Positions 15,965 through 26,403 are shown, counted from the first letter of the stretch. The stretch is 64,000 bases of DNA from Bacteroidota bacterium (GCA_025998875.1 AP024675.1:2143549-2207548), one strand, 5' to 3'. Translations and numbers: made by a program. Notes: generated by a model from the sequence alone, not told the origin.

Positions 15965-18412
15965 CTACCGGGCCGCCTCAAGGATATCGGCCAGAAGGCC
16001 GGCCGCAGTCAGCTCCGCTCCGGCTCCTGGACCCCGGATGACGAGCGGCAGATCGCGATAGCGGTCCGTGTACAGCACCACCACGTTTTCCCCCGGTTCA
16101 AGGCGACCCAGATGCCCCTCGCGCTCCACTTCAGCCGTGCCCACAGAGGCGCGATGCCCGTCAAAACAGGCCACATAGGCCAGCCGCTTCCCCCGCTGGC
16201 TCACCTCCCGGATCCGCTCGCTCCATCGGACATCCTCGTTGCGCAGGGCCATCCAGAACCGATCCGGTTCCGCCTCTTGCGGGCTCGGCGGGCCAAAGAG
16301 GGGCTCTACGCAGATATCCTCCCGCTCCAACTTCCAGCCCGCCTCCCGCAACAGGATGAGCAGCTTACGGGCCACATCCTCCCCGCTTAAATCCGCAAGG
16401 GGGTTCGGCTCGGTCATGCCGCGTCGGTGGGCCTCTTTGACCGCTTCGGAAAATCGATCCCCCGCCTGTATCCGAGCGAGCACAAAAGAGAGCGTACCGG
16501 AAAGCACGGCCTCGAGCCGACGGATCCGATCCCCCGTGCGGCGCAAATCCTCAATCGTCTTAAGCAACGGTATGGCCGAACCCACCGTGGTCTCGTATCG
16601 ATACGGAACCCCTTTCTGCTCCGATAGCCGCCGGAGCTGTTCATAATAGCTCAACTCCAGGCTGCAGGCGAGCTTGTTGGCCGTCACCACGCCCACTCCG
16701 GCCGCAAGCCAGTCGGCATGACGCCGGGCTACGGCTTCGCTGGCCGTGCAATCGACCAGGATTACCCGATTCAGACGGGCCTCAGACACCCGACGAAACA
16801 GCTCGTCCCAGTCTGCCTCTGGTCCCTCTTCGAGCATCTCCCAGAGCCGATCGTCCAGGGGAAGCCCCTCGGGGTTGAAGCGCATCCGGTTGCTCCGGAT
16901 CACACCCACCAGGCGCAGTTCCAGGCCGCGTTCGAGCAGCCAGGTCTGCCGGGCCCGCAGGTTGCGCAGCAGCGCCCGCCCCACCCCTCCGGTGGGGCCA
17001 GCCACCAGCAGAGCAACCCGATTGCGGGAGAGGAAAAACGTCTCATGCAACGCGGAGACCGCTCTGCGCACATCGGCCTGATCGACCACGACGGAGACGC
17101 TTCGGTGCGAGGCTCCGTCGGAGAGCGCCAGTACGTTGATCCCCTGTCTGCCCAGCGCGCCGAAGATGCGTCCCGCGATTCCGGGCTTCTGGTCCATACC
17201 CTCTCCCACGGCCGCCACCACGCCCACGTTTTCCCGCAAGGCAATGGAGCGAATCCCTCCGGCGGCCAGTTCCGGAGCCAGCTCCCGATACAGCGCCCGC
17301 AGCAGTATGCGGACCTGATGGGCCCGCACCACGCAGGAGATGGAGGCATCCGAGGCCCCTCCGCCGAGGGTGATCGCGGATATCCCGAGCCGGTCCAGCA
17401 GCCCGAACAGACGGGCGGCCAGCCGTTCCGAACCCATCAGCCCGTAGCCCTCTATAGTGAGCAGGGCAACCCCTTCGAGGGCGCTGATGGCCTTGACGCA
17501 GTGGGGCCATACCTCTGACTCCGGGCCGATGCAGGTGCCCCTGGCATCGGGGCGAAAGGTGTTCCGGATCTGGATGGGAATGCGGCGCTGCTCGAGCGGG
17601 TGCATGGTTTTGGGATGCAACACCCGCGCGCCGAAATACGCCATCTCGGCCGCTTCTCGATAGCTGATGCGCTCCAGGGTGAAGGCCTCCGGCACCAGAC
17701 GGGGGTCTGCACTCTGCACGCCATCGACATCCGTCCAGATCTCCACCCGATCCGCCTCCAGGGCAGCGCCCAGCAGGGTGGCCGTGTAATCCGATCCGCT
17801 GCGGCCGAGAGTGGTGGGGATTCCCTCTTCCGTGGCGCCCACAAAACCGGTCACCACGGGCACCTGATCCCCGAGCACGGGCAGTAGCTGGGCGCGCACC
17901 AACGCCCGGGTGGCTTCCCAATCCACATTGGCCTCTCCATGGGAGCCGTCGGTGCGCACAAGCAGCACGGCATCCCAGGCCTGGGCGGGAAGGCCGCGCG
18001 CCCGCAGGGCCGCCGCCCCGATGGGGACGAAGATGCGCTCGCCCACTCCGAGGATCCGATCCCGCACGCGAGCGGAACATTCCTCCAACTGCTCGATGCC
18101 CTCCAGCCAGGAGCGCAACGCAAACATCCAGCGGGCCAGCTCTGCATCCAGCCCCTCCCGCTCCTCGGGGGTGACAAAGCGTACCAGATACTCCCGGTGC
18201 CGCTCCTGGAGCTCCTGCAGAAAGCCTTCCCAGGATCGATCCCGCCCCAGCGCCCATTCGATGGCCTGCAGCAGTCCGTTGGTGACCCCGCTCAGTGCGG
18301 AGAACACCACGACAACGGGTTCCTGGCGAACAGCCTCTTCGATGATCTCCAGCACGGTCTGAAACCGTTCGGGGGTACCCACGGAAGTGCCCCCGAATTT
18401 GAGCACGCGCAT
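15965..18412 (-). CDS. thrA: Bifunctional aspartokinase / homoserine dehydrogenase
   Basis: This 815-residue fusion makes homoserine from aspartate together with an external semialdehyde dehydrogenase. Residues 1-290 or so are the kinase (KFGGTSVG at 5-12, GRSGSDYTATLLG, IWTDVDGV). Two ACT domains follow (about 310-455; TIEGYGLMGSERLA, GVVAAVGEGMDQKPGIAGR). The dehydrogenase starts near residue 465 (LLVAGPTGGVGRALL) and includes VDCTASEAVARRHA, TANKLACS, ETTVGSAIPLL and LSGTLSFV. It is the third gene of the SAM-riboswitch operon, starting 5 nt after metX. Homoserine supply is therefore tied to methionine demand. Confidence 0.96.
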   Translation of the reverse strand: MRVLKFGGTSVGTPERFQTVLEIIEEAVRQEPVVVVFSALSGVTNGLLQAIEWALGRDRSWEGFLQELQERHREYLVRFVTPEEREGLDAELARWMFALRSWLEGIEQLEECSARVRDRILGVGERIFVPIGAAALRARGLPAQAWDAVLLVRTDGSHGEANVDWEATRALVRAQLLPVLGDQVPVVTGFVGATEEGIPTTLGRSGSDYTATLLGAALEADRVEIWTDVDGVQSADPRLVPEAFTLERISYREAAEMAYFGARVLHPKTMHPLEQRRIPIQIRNTFRPDARGTCIGPESEVWPHCVKAISALEGVALLTIEGYGLMGSERLAARLFGLLDRLGISAITLGGGASDASISCVVRAHQVRILLRALYRELAPELAAGGIRSIALRENVGVVAAVGEGMDQKPGIAGRIFGALGRQGINVLALSDGASHRSVSVVVDQADVRRAVSALHETFFLSRNRVALLVAGPTGGVGRALLRNLRARQTWLLERGLELRLVGVIRSNRMRFNPEGLPLDDRLWEMLEEGPEADWDELFRRVSEARLNRVILVDCTASEAVARRHADWLAAGVGVVTANKLACSLELSYYEQLRRLSEQKGVPYRYETTVGSAIPLLKTIEDLRRTGDRIRRLEAVLSGTLSFVLARIQAGDRFSEAVKEAHRRGMTEPNPLADLSGEDVARKLLILLREAGWKLEREDICVEPLFGPPSPQEAEPDRFWMALRNEDVRWSERIREVSQRGKRLAYVACFDGHRASVGTAEVEREGHLGRLEPGENVVVLYTDRYRDLPLVIRGPGAGAELTAAGLLADILEAAR

Positions 18413-18417
18413 GTTTG

Positions 18418-19500
18418 CTACCTCCGCTCCGCCGGTTCATAATGTCCCAACTCGAGCCGGAAAGCCGCCACCAGCACCCCCAGCTGTTCGGTCTCGATGA
18501 GGAAGGCATCGTGTCCATGAGGGGAATCGAGCTCCGCCATCCGGGCATTGGGCAGAAGTCTGGCCAGTTCCCGCGCCTCGTCGGGCCAGTAGAGCACATC
18601 CGAGGAAATGCCCACTACCAGCGCGGGATGCCGGATGGCACGCAGCACGGACTCATATGCGCCTCGGCCCCGAGCAAGGTCATGGCTGTCCATGGCGCGC
18701 GTGAGCACTACGTACGTGTTTGCATCAAAGCGCTCAACCAGCTTGCGGCCCTGATGGTGCAGGTAGCTCTCCACGGCAAACCGGTCCGTGCCCGGCTCCA
18801 GATCGCGCCCGAAACGCCGCCCCAGGCTCTCCGGCCCCCGATACAGGCACATGGCCATCATGCGCGCCGCAGCCAGCCCCTTTTCCGGGCCCTGTTCCGG
18901 CTCGTAGCGTCCCCCCTGCCAGCGGGCATCTGCATAGATGGCCTGCCGCTGGGCCTCGCTGAGGGCAATGGCCCAGGCCGAATGCCGTCCCGAAGTAGCA
19001 ATAGGCACGATCGCCTCCACGCGTTCCGGATACATGAGCGCCCACTCCAGCACCTGCATACCGCCCATGGACCCTCCGATAACGAGCCGCAACCGGCGCA
19101 CGCCCAGGTACTCGAGCAAGGCCGCCTGCAGACGGACCATGTCCCGGATCGTCACGGGCGGGAAATCCGGTCCCCAGGGCTCTCTGCTCCCTGGACGAGG
19201 GCTGAGAGGGCCCGTCGTTCCGTAGCAGCTTCCGAGCACGTTGGAGCAGATGATATAGTCCCGCTCCGGATCCAGCGCACGTCCCGGTCCGAGCATACCC
19301 GCCCACCAGCGATCCACATCAGCCGACCCCGTCAGGGCATGGCAGACGAGCACGACGTTTGTCATCTCCGGATCCGGATCTCCCCAGGTGCGATAGGCCA
19401 CGCGGACTTCGGGCAACACAGCTCCGCATTCCAGCTCGAAAGGTCCGGGATAGATCCAGAAGCGGGTACGCCTGTCTATCAGCGCCAGCCAGCGGTTCAT
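18418..19500 (-). CDS. metX: Homoserine O-acetyltransferase
   Basis: This 360-residue alpha/beta-hydrolase acylates homoserine, normally with acetyl-CoA, as the first step of methionine synthesis. The ATG at 19500 (MNRWLALIDRRTRFWIYPG) lies 7 nt after the metY stop; the longer frame overlaps metY and was rejected. Visible motifs are LVCHALTGSADVDRWW, SNVLGSCYGTTGP, the nucleophile serine in GGSMGGMQVLEWA, and the C-terminal SSDVLYWP ... SPHGHDAFL holding the catalytic Asp and His. Acetyl versus succinyl specificity cannot be read by eye. Confidence 0.94.
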   Translation of the reverse strand: MNRWLALIDRRTRFWIYPGPFELECGAVLPEVRVAYRTWGDPDPEMTNVVLVCHALTGSADVDRWWAGMLGPGRALDPERDYIICSNVLGSCYGTTGPLSPRPGSREPWGPDFPPVTIRDMVRLQAALLEYLGVRRLRLVIGGSMGGMQVLEWALMYPERVEAIVPIATSGRHSAWAIALSEAQRQAIYADARWQGGRYEPEQGPEKGLAAARMMAMCLYRGPESLGRRFGRDLEPGTDRFAVESYLHHQGRKLVERFDANTYVVLTRAMDSHDLARGRGAYESVLRAIRHPALVVGISSDVLYWPDEARELARLLPNARMAELDSPHGHDAFLIETEQLGVLVAAFRLELGHYEPAERR

Positions 19501-19507
19501 AGTCTTC

Positions 19508-20836
<1,329 letters not shown>

Positions 20837-20937
20837 TTATATATGGTTTAAGTCCAGGTACATAAAAATCCACACGCCGAACACTCTGCGAGCATCCCAT
20901 ACCGCCGCTACGGGAGGGGATCGGTTCCGGAAGGGCC

Positions 20938-20980
20938 AAAAACAAAAAACGCCTCTTCCGGGGTGGATGCGGAAGAGGCG
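20938..20980 (-). terminator. Intrinsic terminator, expression platform of the SAM riboswitch
   Basis: On the minus strand CGCCTCTTCC (20980-20971) pairs perfectly with GGAAGAGGCG (20959-20950), followed by TTTTTTGTTTTT. A competing anti-terminator is possible: GGAAGGAG (21021-21014), overlapping the 3' strand of P1, can pair with CTCTTCC (20978-20972) with one bulge. SAM binding would hold P1 closed and let the terminator form. Confidence 0.93.
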
Positions 20981-21019
20981 CGATGCGTATTCAGCGGACT
21001 GAAGCTACGCCGGCTCCTT

Positions 21020-21166
21020 CCGTCATCTTCCCCGCATGCTGTTTTTCGAGCTGCGGGCGGGAATTGGCACCTTTTCCGCTCTCCGCTCCAGACCTGGAGT
21101 CAGAGGCTGCGGAACGGTTGCCAAGGCTTCATCGGGCCCGTTCCCTCCGCCTTTCTGGATGACGGT
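21020..21166 (-). promoter_or_regulatory. SAM-I (S-box) riboswitch
   Basis: The minus strand carries the conserved SAM-I core: GGCGGAGGGAACGGGCCCGA, then GATGAAGCCTTGGCAACC, and later AAGGTGCCAATTCC. P1 is an 8-bp perfect helix, CCGTCATC (21166-21159) with GATGACGG (21027-21020). It precedes a terminator and the metY-metX-thrA operon, so high SAM should stop transcription. The remaining leader from 20937 to 20825 contains only the metY ribosome-binding site. Confidence 0.95.
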
Positions 21167-21190
21167 CGGACGCTTCAAAAGAACACGGGT

Positions 21191-21222
21191 CTAAGATACA
21201 CACAGCTCTTCTCGGAAGGCAA
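21191..21222 (-). promoter_or_regulatory. Promoter of the SAM-riboswitch operon
   Basis: On the minus strand TTG (21222-21220), 21 nt, then TATCTTAG (21198-21191), one base off the TAnnTTTG consensus. It lies 24 nt ahead of the aptamer. Confidence 0.6.
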
Positions 21223-21286
21223 GGGTTGCCGTGCTTGCCCCGCAGTATGGTGTTTCGCATAATAAGGGCGGCAGAAAGGGTCTTCG

Positions 21287-21610
21287 ATGCGTCCCGGCCT
21301 GTTGATCCGTCAGGCGGGATGGGACCTTCTGGTTCCGTTCCTCATCCTCGGCGCCGTACTCCGGCTGCACCCCTTGTTGCCCTGGCTACTGTATGCCTAT
21401 ACGGTGCTTTTGCTCTTGTTGCGTCTGCTGGCGCTGGCTGCTGGCCTACGACCTCCCCGCCCTCCGGAAGGGGAAAGGCTCCCCCATACCCTGTATCATC
21501 TCCTCTACGGGCTCGATGTGGCCCTTCTGCTGTGGGCTCGCTGGTGGATATGGGCCGCCTTGTGGGCGCTGATCTGGGCGCTGGCCGCCCTTTCGGAACG
21601 GCGTCGTTGA
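21287..21610 (+). CDS. Small hypothetical membrane protein
   Basis: This 107-residue protein has three to four hydrophobic segments (WDLLVPFLILGAVLRL, LLYAYTVLLLLLRLLALAAG, WIWAALWALIWALAAL) and little else. An AAAGGG precedes the ATG. It lies between the divergent SAM riboswitch and the inositol-lipid operon, about 100 nt ahead of the latter's start. I do not recognise the family. It could be an accessory protein of the lipid operon, but the operon appears to have its own promoter. Confidence 0.65.
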   Translation: MRPGLLIRQAGWDLLVPFLILGAVLRLHPLLPWLLYAYTVLLLLLRLLALAAGLRPPRPPEGERLPHTLYHLLYGLDVALLLWARWWIWAALWALIWALAALSERRR

Positions 21611-21646
21611 GGGCTCGCCGTCCAGGGTGGGTCTGAACCCATCCTC

Positions 21647-21678
21647 TTGTCCCTTGTCTGCGGGCCTTGTATCTTTTG
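21647..21678 (+). promoter_or_regulatory. Promoter of the inositol-lipid operon
   Basis: TTG (21647-21649), 20 nt, then TATCTTTTG (21670-21678), which is the -7 element with one extra base. It makes the GTG at 21710 the first plausible start of the operon. Confidence 0.55.
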
Positions 21679-21709
21679 CCGATTACAATTTCTTAACAAC
21701 GAGGCTCCT

Positions 21710-22660
21710 GTGGAGCGAGCTCACGCCTGGCGAACCCCGGAAATCGAGGATCCCACAAACCGGTACCTGATTCATCCCCTCAGCTGGGCGCTCGTAGGGC
21801 ATCTGGCGCGCCTGGGTGTTTCCCCCAACGCCGTCTCGCTGGCCGGTCTGGGAAGCGGGATCGGGGCGGCCCTTGCCCTGAGCCACTACGATAAGCCCGG
21901 ATGGCTCCCGCTTGCGGGCGCGCTCCTGTTGCTGTGGCATATCCTCGACGGGGCCGATGGTCAGCTGGCCCGCCTGACGGGCCGCAGTTCGGAGCTGGGC
22001 AAAATTCTGGATGGCCTCTGCGACCACGGCACCTTTGCGGCCCTATACGTGAGCCTGGCCTGGAAGGCCAGCTCCTGGTGGGGTGCCTGGGCCTGGGTGC
22101 TGGCCGTGCTGGCCGCCTTGAGCCATTTTGTGCAGGCAAACGCCTACGAGTTGCAACGCCAGCTCTATGACTACTGGGTATACGGCAAGCCCTCGGCGCG
22201 CCCGGAGGATCCGGACGAGCTCCGGGCGCGCCTTGCGCGGGCCCGTGGGCCGATGGTTCTTTTTCTGCTGCTCTACTACGCCTACGTGCGCCTGCAGCGC
22301 TGGGTACGCTCCTCGTATGGAGCGATCGAGATGTACTGGAATGCGCTCCAAGATCCGGAAGCGCGACAAGAGGTTCGCAACCTGCTGCGCCGTTACCAGG
22401 CGCCCATGGTCCGCCTCTGGGGGCTACTGAGCTCCAACTACCGAACTGCGGCCCTGCTGCTGGCCTGCGCCCTTGGGGAGCCGATGGGCTTTTTCCTCTG
22501 GGAAATCGCGGGCCTGAACCTGCTTCTCGGGTTGCTGTTTGCTCTTCAGGCAGGGCGAAACCGGGTGCTACTGCGGTATATGCGCGGGGGGGAGCCCACC
22601 CTCGGCATGGCTGCCTTCTGTCTGGCATTGCGTTCCTTTTTCATCAAACGGAGAACATAG
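21710..22660 (+). CDS. CDP-alcohol phosphatidyltransferase, probable CDP-inositol-dependent lipid synthase
   Basis: This 316-residue membrane enzyme starts at GTG 21710 after GAGG and downstream of the promoter. The family signature D-x2-D-G-x2-A-R-x8-G-x3-D-x3-D is intact in LDGADGQLARLTGRSSELG followed by KILDGLCDH. Several membrane helices follow. The neighbours make inositol phosphate and CDP-inositol. By analogy with the pathway published for Rhodothermus marinus, this enzyme should transfer inositol phosphate from CDP-inositol to a dialkylglycerol or similar lipid. The alternative is di-myo-inositol-phosphate synthase, where a second inositol phosphate is the acceptor. Context cannot exclude it. 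Confidence 0.82.
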   Translation: MERAHAWRTPEIEDPTNRYLIHPLSWALVGHLARLGVSPNAVSLAGLGSGIGAALALSHYDKPGWLPLAGALLLLWHILDGADGQLARLTGRSSELGKILDGLCDHGTFAALYVSLAWKASSWWGAWAWVLAVLAALSHFVQANAYELQRQLYDYWVYGKPSARPEDPDELRARLARARGPMVLFLLLYYAYVRLQRWVRSSYGAIEMYWNALQDPEARQEVRNLLRRYQAPMVRLWGLLSSNYRTAALLLACALGEPMGFFLWEIAGLNLLLGLLFALQAGRNRVLLRYMRGGEPTLGMAAFCLALRSFFIKRRT

Positions 22661-22661
22661 C

Positions 22662-23990
22662 ATGCGCACAGGAACCCAGATCCCTCCGGCACAGGGGAAG
22701 CTGCTCGTTCTGCTTCCGGGCCTAGGTGCGGTATCGACGACGTTCATCGCCGGCGTAGAGGCCGTGCGTCAAGGTCGCGCTCGCCCGTTCGGATCGCTGA
22801 CGCAGATGCAGACGATCCGGCTGGGCCGACGGTCGGAGCATCGAAACCCGCTCATCCGAGATTTCCTGCCCCTGGCCCGGCTGGAAGACCTCGTCTTCGG
22901 CGCCTGGGACATCTTTCCCGATGATGCCTACGAGGCCGCTCTTCGGGCGCAGGTCCTGGACAAAAACGATCTGGAGCCCCTGGAACCCTTCCTGCGCACG
23001 ATCCGGCCCATGCCCGCCGCCTTCGATCGGCAGTACGTGCGCCGCCTCGACGGGCCGAACGTCAAGCAGGCTCGCAGTAAGTGGGAGCTGGCCCAGATGC
23101 TGCGCGAAGACATCCGCCGCACGCTCGAGGAGACCGGCGCACAACGAGCGGTGATGATCTGGTGTGGCTCTACCGAGGTACACACCCATCCAGCTCCCTG
23201 CCATCAGGACCTGGAGGCCTTCGAGCGGGGGCTGAAAAACAACGACCCCGCCATCACCCCTTCTCAACTCTACGCCTACGCGGCCATCCAGGAGGGCATC
23301 CCCTACGCCAACGGCGCTCCCAACCTGTCGGCCGATATCCCCGCGCTGGAGGCGCTGGCCGAGGAAAAGGGGGTGCCCATCGCCGGCAAGGATTTCAAGA
23401 CCGGACAGACCTTCCTGAAGACCGTCATCGCACCCGGACTCAAGGCCCGCATGCTCGGGGTGCGGGGCTGGTTTTCCACCAACATCCTGGGCAATCGGGA
23501 CGGGGCGGTGCTCGATGACCCCGGAAGCTTCCAGGCCAAGGAATTCACCAAGTCCGGCGTGCTGTCGACCATCCTGCAGCCGGAGTTGTATCCGGAGCTC
23601 TACGGGGATCTGTATCACAAGGTGGACATCAACTACTACCCGCCCCGCGGCGATGCCAAGGAATCCTGGGACAACATCGACATCTTCGGCTGGATGGGCT
23701 ATCCCATGCAGATCAAGGTCAATTTTCTCTGCCGGGATTCCATCCTGGCTGCGCCTGTGGTCCTGGACCTGGCCCTGTTTCTGGACCTGGCCGCGCGGGC
23801 CGGCCTGAAGGGCATTCAGGAGTGGCTGTCTTTTTACTTCAAAAGCCCCCATGTCTATGCGGGCCATGTGCCGGAGCACGATCTCTTCATCCAGCACATC
23901 CGGCTCAAGAACACCCTCCGTCTGCTGGGAGGAGAGGAACCCGTCACCCACCTCTCCGAAGACCTGGACCTCTACGAGGTGCTGCGCTGA
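22662..23990 (+). CDS. Inositol-3-phosphate synthase
   Basis: This 442-residue enzyme makes L-myo-inositol phosphate from glucose 6-phosphate using NAD. Its Rossmann start is unusually written as LLVLLPGLGAVSTTFIAGVE. Conserved parts include IWCGSTEV, PNLSADIPALEALAEEKGVP, IAGKDFKTGQT, the NILGNRDGAVLDDP segment, and KVDINYYPPRGDAKESWDNIDIFGW. It starts 1 nt after the phosphatidyltransferase stop and its stop overlaps the next ATG, giving a tight three-gene unit. Confidence 0.94.
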   Translation: MRTGTQIPPAQGKLLVLLPGLGAVSTTFIAGVEAVRQGRARPFGSLTQMQTIRLGRRSEHRNPLIRDFLPLARLEDLVFGAWDIFPDDAYEAALRAQVLDKNDLEPLEPFLRTIRPMPAAFDRQYVRRLDGPNVKQARSKWELAQMLREDIRRTLEETGAQRAVMIWCGSTEVHTHPAPCHQDLEAFERGLKNNDPAITPSQLYAYAAIQEGIPYANGAPNLSADIPALEALAEEKGVPIAGKDFKTGQTFLKTVIAPGLKARMLGVRGWFSTNILGNRDGAVLDDPGSFQAKEFTKSGVLSTILQPELYPELYGDLYHKVDINYYPPRGDAKESWDNIDIFGWMGYPMQIKVNFLCRDSILAAPVVLDLALFLDLAARAGLKGIQEWLSFYFKSPHVYAGHVPEHDLFIQHIRLKNTLRLLGGEEPVTHLSEDLDLYEVLR

Positions 23991-24751
23991 TGCACGCCTC
24001 CGCTCCCCACACAGCGGTGATCCTGGCAGCGGGCATGGGCTCCCGACTGCGGGCGACCAACGGGACGAGCCTGCCCAAGCCACTTGTTCCCTTGCTGGGC
24101 CGTCCGCTTATTCTATACGTCCTGGATAACGCCGCTCGGGCCGGCTGCCAGGAGGCCGTCGTCGTACTCGGCTACGAAGCCGAACGGATCGAGCAGGCCG
24201 TACGGGCACTCTACCGCGGCCCCCTGCGTCTGCATTTCGTCCGCAATCCGGAATACGCGCTGCAGAACGGGATCTCCGTTCTTGTCGCCGCCCCTTACGT
24301 GCACAGGGAGCCCTTTCTGTTGCTTATGGCCGACCATCTGGTCGATCCGCGCCTCATGGACCGGATCCGGAACGTCTCCCTTCCCCCGGGAAACGCCCTG
24401 CTGGTGGTGGACTTCCGGCTCGAGACGATCTTTGATCTGCAGGATGCGACCAAGGTGCTTGTGGAGGGCAACCGGATCCGGGCTATCGGCAAAGAGCTAG
24501 GCACCTACAACGCGGTAGATACAGGGGTTTTTCTGGCCGATCGAGCGCTCCTAGAGGCCCTCGAAGAGGCCCGCTCCCTGCAGGGAGGGGATGCTTCCCT
24601 CTCCGACGGCGTGCGCCGGCTCATCGCCCGTGACCGCATGCTCGCCCTGGACATGGAAGAAGGCTTCTGGCAGGACGTCGACACGGCGGCCATGCATCGG
24701 GAGGCGGAAATGCGCTGGAAGCGGCTAGAGGCCCAGTTGTCTGCGACATAG
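23990..24751 (+). CDS. Nucleotidyltransferase, probable CTP:inositol-1-phosphate cytidylyltransferase
   Basis: This 253-residue protein is a GT-A nucleotidyltransferase: VILAAGMGSRLRATNGTSLP followed by KPLVPLLGRP forms the nucleotide-binding loop. LLLMADHLVDPRLMD supplies the metal-binding acidic residue. Its ATG overlaps the TGA of the inositol-3-phosphate synthase gene. Homologous domains in the fused IPCT-DIPPS enzymes of hyperthermophiles activate inositol phosphate with CTP. The context makes CDP-inositol the expected product. Sugar-phosphate activation would be the alternative reading if the gene stood alone. Confidence 0.85.
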   Translation: MHASAPHTAVILAAGMGSRLRATNGTSLPKPLVPLLGRPLILYVLDNAARAGCQEAVVVLGYEAERIEQAVRALYRGPLRLHFVRNPEYALQNGISVLVAAPYVHREPFLLLMADHLVDPRLMDRIRNVSLPPGNALLVVDFRLETIFDLQDATKVLVEGNRIRAIGKELGTYNAVDTGVFLADRALLEALEEARSLQGGDASLSDGVRRLIARDRMLALDMEEGFWQDVDTAAMHREAEMRWKRLEAQLSAT

Positions 24752-24769
24752 CGAGCATCATAGTTTTTG
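24737..24769 (+). promoter_or_regulatory. Promoter for the second two-component system
   Basis: TTG (24737-24739), 21 nt, then TAGTTTTTG (24761-24769). It overlaps the end of the cytidylyltransferase gene and lies 32 nt before the kinase start. Confidence 0.5.
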
Positions 24770-24801
24770 GCTGATCCATCCCCCTGAGCCCACGCACGTT
24801 C

Positions 24802-26403
24802 ATGGGTGGTCTGCCGCGTCGATCTCTTACGATGCTGGGCCTGATGGCCCTTTGCATTCTGGCCAGCCTGTACCTGGCCCTCCAGGAGTTGCGCACGAGC
24901 GCGCATCTGGCCGATGAGGTCGAACGCGGCCTGCGCAGCGATGCGGAGTTCTTTCTCGACCGGTTGAATCGCTATACCGAGGAGATCGTCTACAACCAGA
25001 ACACCCGTCGCGCGGTCGAAAGTGAAAGCTATCTGATCCAGACCCCCCGCGGATGGGTTTTCGGGTTCGATTACTCCTACACCATCCCGGACCTCGTAGA
25101 GTACGCCTTTTATATCGATCTGCGCGAGCGGCGCGCCTACACCAGCGACCCGGATCGCGATCCGGCCGAGGTGCTTGCCGTCTTCTCCATCGACACCCTC
25201 GAGGCCCGCATCCCGGACCATTACCCCTATATCCTGCGCGGCGTCCGAGAAGGCCCTCACGGGCCGTTCCATTACGTGTACCTGTACGCCATGGTCGGGG
25301 AGCACGACGATTTTGTCGTCAAAGGCGTCAAGGTCAACCCCCGAACCGTCCTCAACCGGGTCCTGCCGGAGGCCTACCGGTATCTGCAGGAGCTGGTGCG
25401 CACCCAGCGCGGACATTTTCCCCACGAGTACTTCGATATCTGGCTCTACACCCCCCACGATACGGTGCGGCTCTCCCCCCGAACCCGTGCCCTGCGCTAC
25501 ACGGGCCTGTACCGGGCCCGTTTCGATCCAACCGGCGGCCTGTTTGCCAACTGGACCCTAGAGGTGCGCTACTGGAACCGGCTCAGGGCGCAGGGGCTTG
25601 TGCCGTACATACGCGTCTTCATCCCCGCTTTGGTGCTCATCCTGGCCCTCATGCTCGTATACCGTATGGCCGCCCGGGAGATGGAGTTGGCTCGGCTGAA
25701 GGCCGATTTCGTCTCCAACGTATCCCACGAGCTCAAAACTCCCCTGGCCAAGATTCGCTTCTTTACGGAAATGCTGCGCTCCGGGCATGCCCGCACCCCG
25801 GATCGCCGAGCCCAGTACCTGGCCATCATCGAACAGGAATGCGAACGGCTCACGCGCCTGGTCGACAACGTGCTGGACTTCGCCCGTATCGAACGAGGCC
25901 AGATGCAGTACAGCATGCAGCCCGTTGATCTGAGCGCGTTGCTGGAACAGATCCTGCATACCTTCGGTACGCTGTACCGAAGCCGCGGCTATCAGCTCCG
26001 CGTGGAACGGTCTGCGAATCTGCCGTCCACGATCGAGGCCGACCCCGGTGCGCTCACGCAGGCCGTGGTGAACCTGCTGGACAACGCCGTAAAGTATTCC
26101 CAGCCGCATGAAATCCGCATTCGGCTAGATCGATCCGATGGATACGTGCGCCTGAGCGTACAGGATCAGGGCGTGGGGATCCCCCGGGAGCACCTGCCAT
26201 ACATCTTTCGCAGCTTCTATCGCATCGAATCCGGCCTCACCCAGCGTGCTTCGGGCAGCGGACTGGGTCTGGCCGTAGTGCAGCACATCGTTCGAGCCCA
26301 TCGCGGTCGAATCGAGGTAGAAAGCGAACCGGGCCGGGGCAGTACGTTTACGTTGCTGTTGCCGATCACGCAATCCCAATCGAAGGCGCAGGAGTTGCCA
26401 TGA
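24802..26403 (+). CDS. Membrane sensor histidine kinase
   Basis: This 533-residue kinase has a membrane segment at about residues 9-29 and a large extracytoplasmic sensor (about 30-265) rich in Tyr and acidic residues. A second membrane segment lies at about 268-288. The HisKA box is DFVSNVSHELKTPLAKIRFF with H309. The ATPase domain carries NLLDNAVKYS, DQGVGIPREHLPYIF and GSGLGLAVVQHI. No HAMP domain is obvious between the second membrane segment and the H box. Its end shares an ATGA with the response regulator gene. It lies just after the inositol-lipid operon, which may or may not be its target. Confidence 0.94.
   Translation: MGGLPRRSLTMLGLMALCILASLYLALQELRTSAHLADEVERGLRSDAEFFLDRLNRYTEEIVYNQNTRRAVESESYLIQTPRGWVFGFDYSYTIPDLVEYAFYIDLRERRAYTSDPDRDPAEVLAVFSIDTLEARIPDHYPYILRGVREGPHGPFHYVYLYAMVGEHDDFVVKGVKVNPRTVLNRVLPEAYRYLQELVRTQRGHFPHEYFDIWLYTPHDTVRLSPRTRALRYTGLYRARFDPTGGLFANWTLEVRYWNRLRAQGLVPYIRVFIPALVLILALMLVYRMAAREMELARLKADFVSNVSHELKTPLAKIRFFTEMLRSGHARTPDRRAQYLAIIEQECERLTRLVDNVLDFARIERGQMQYSMQPVDLSALLEQILHTFGTLYRSRGYQLRVERSANLPSTIEADPGALTQAVVNLLDNAVKYSQPHEIRIRLDRSDGYVRLSVQDQGVGIPREHLPYIFRSFYRIESGLTQRASGSGLGLAVVQHIVRAHRGRIEVESEPGRGSTFTLLLPITQSQSKAQELP

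Noticed and set aside
17043-18599. 518-codon minus-strand frame over thrA and the metX end
   Set aside because: It is a +1 shadow of the aspartokinase part with low-complexity composition.
22722-24083. 453-codon minus-strand frame opposite the inositol-3-phosphate synthase gene
   Set aside because: It is antisense to a conserved enzyme and extends into the next gene without any motif.
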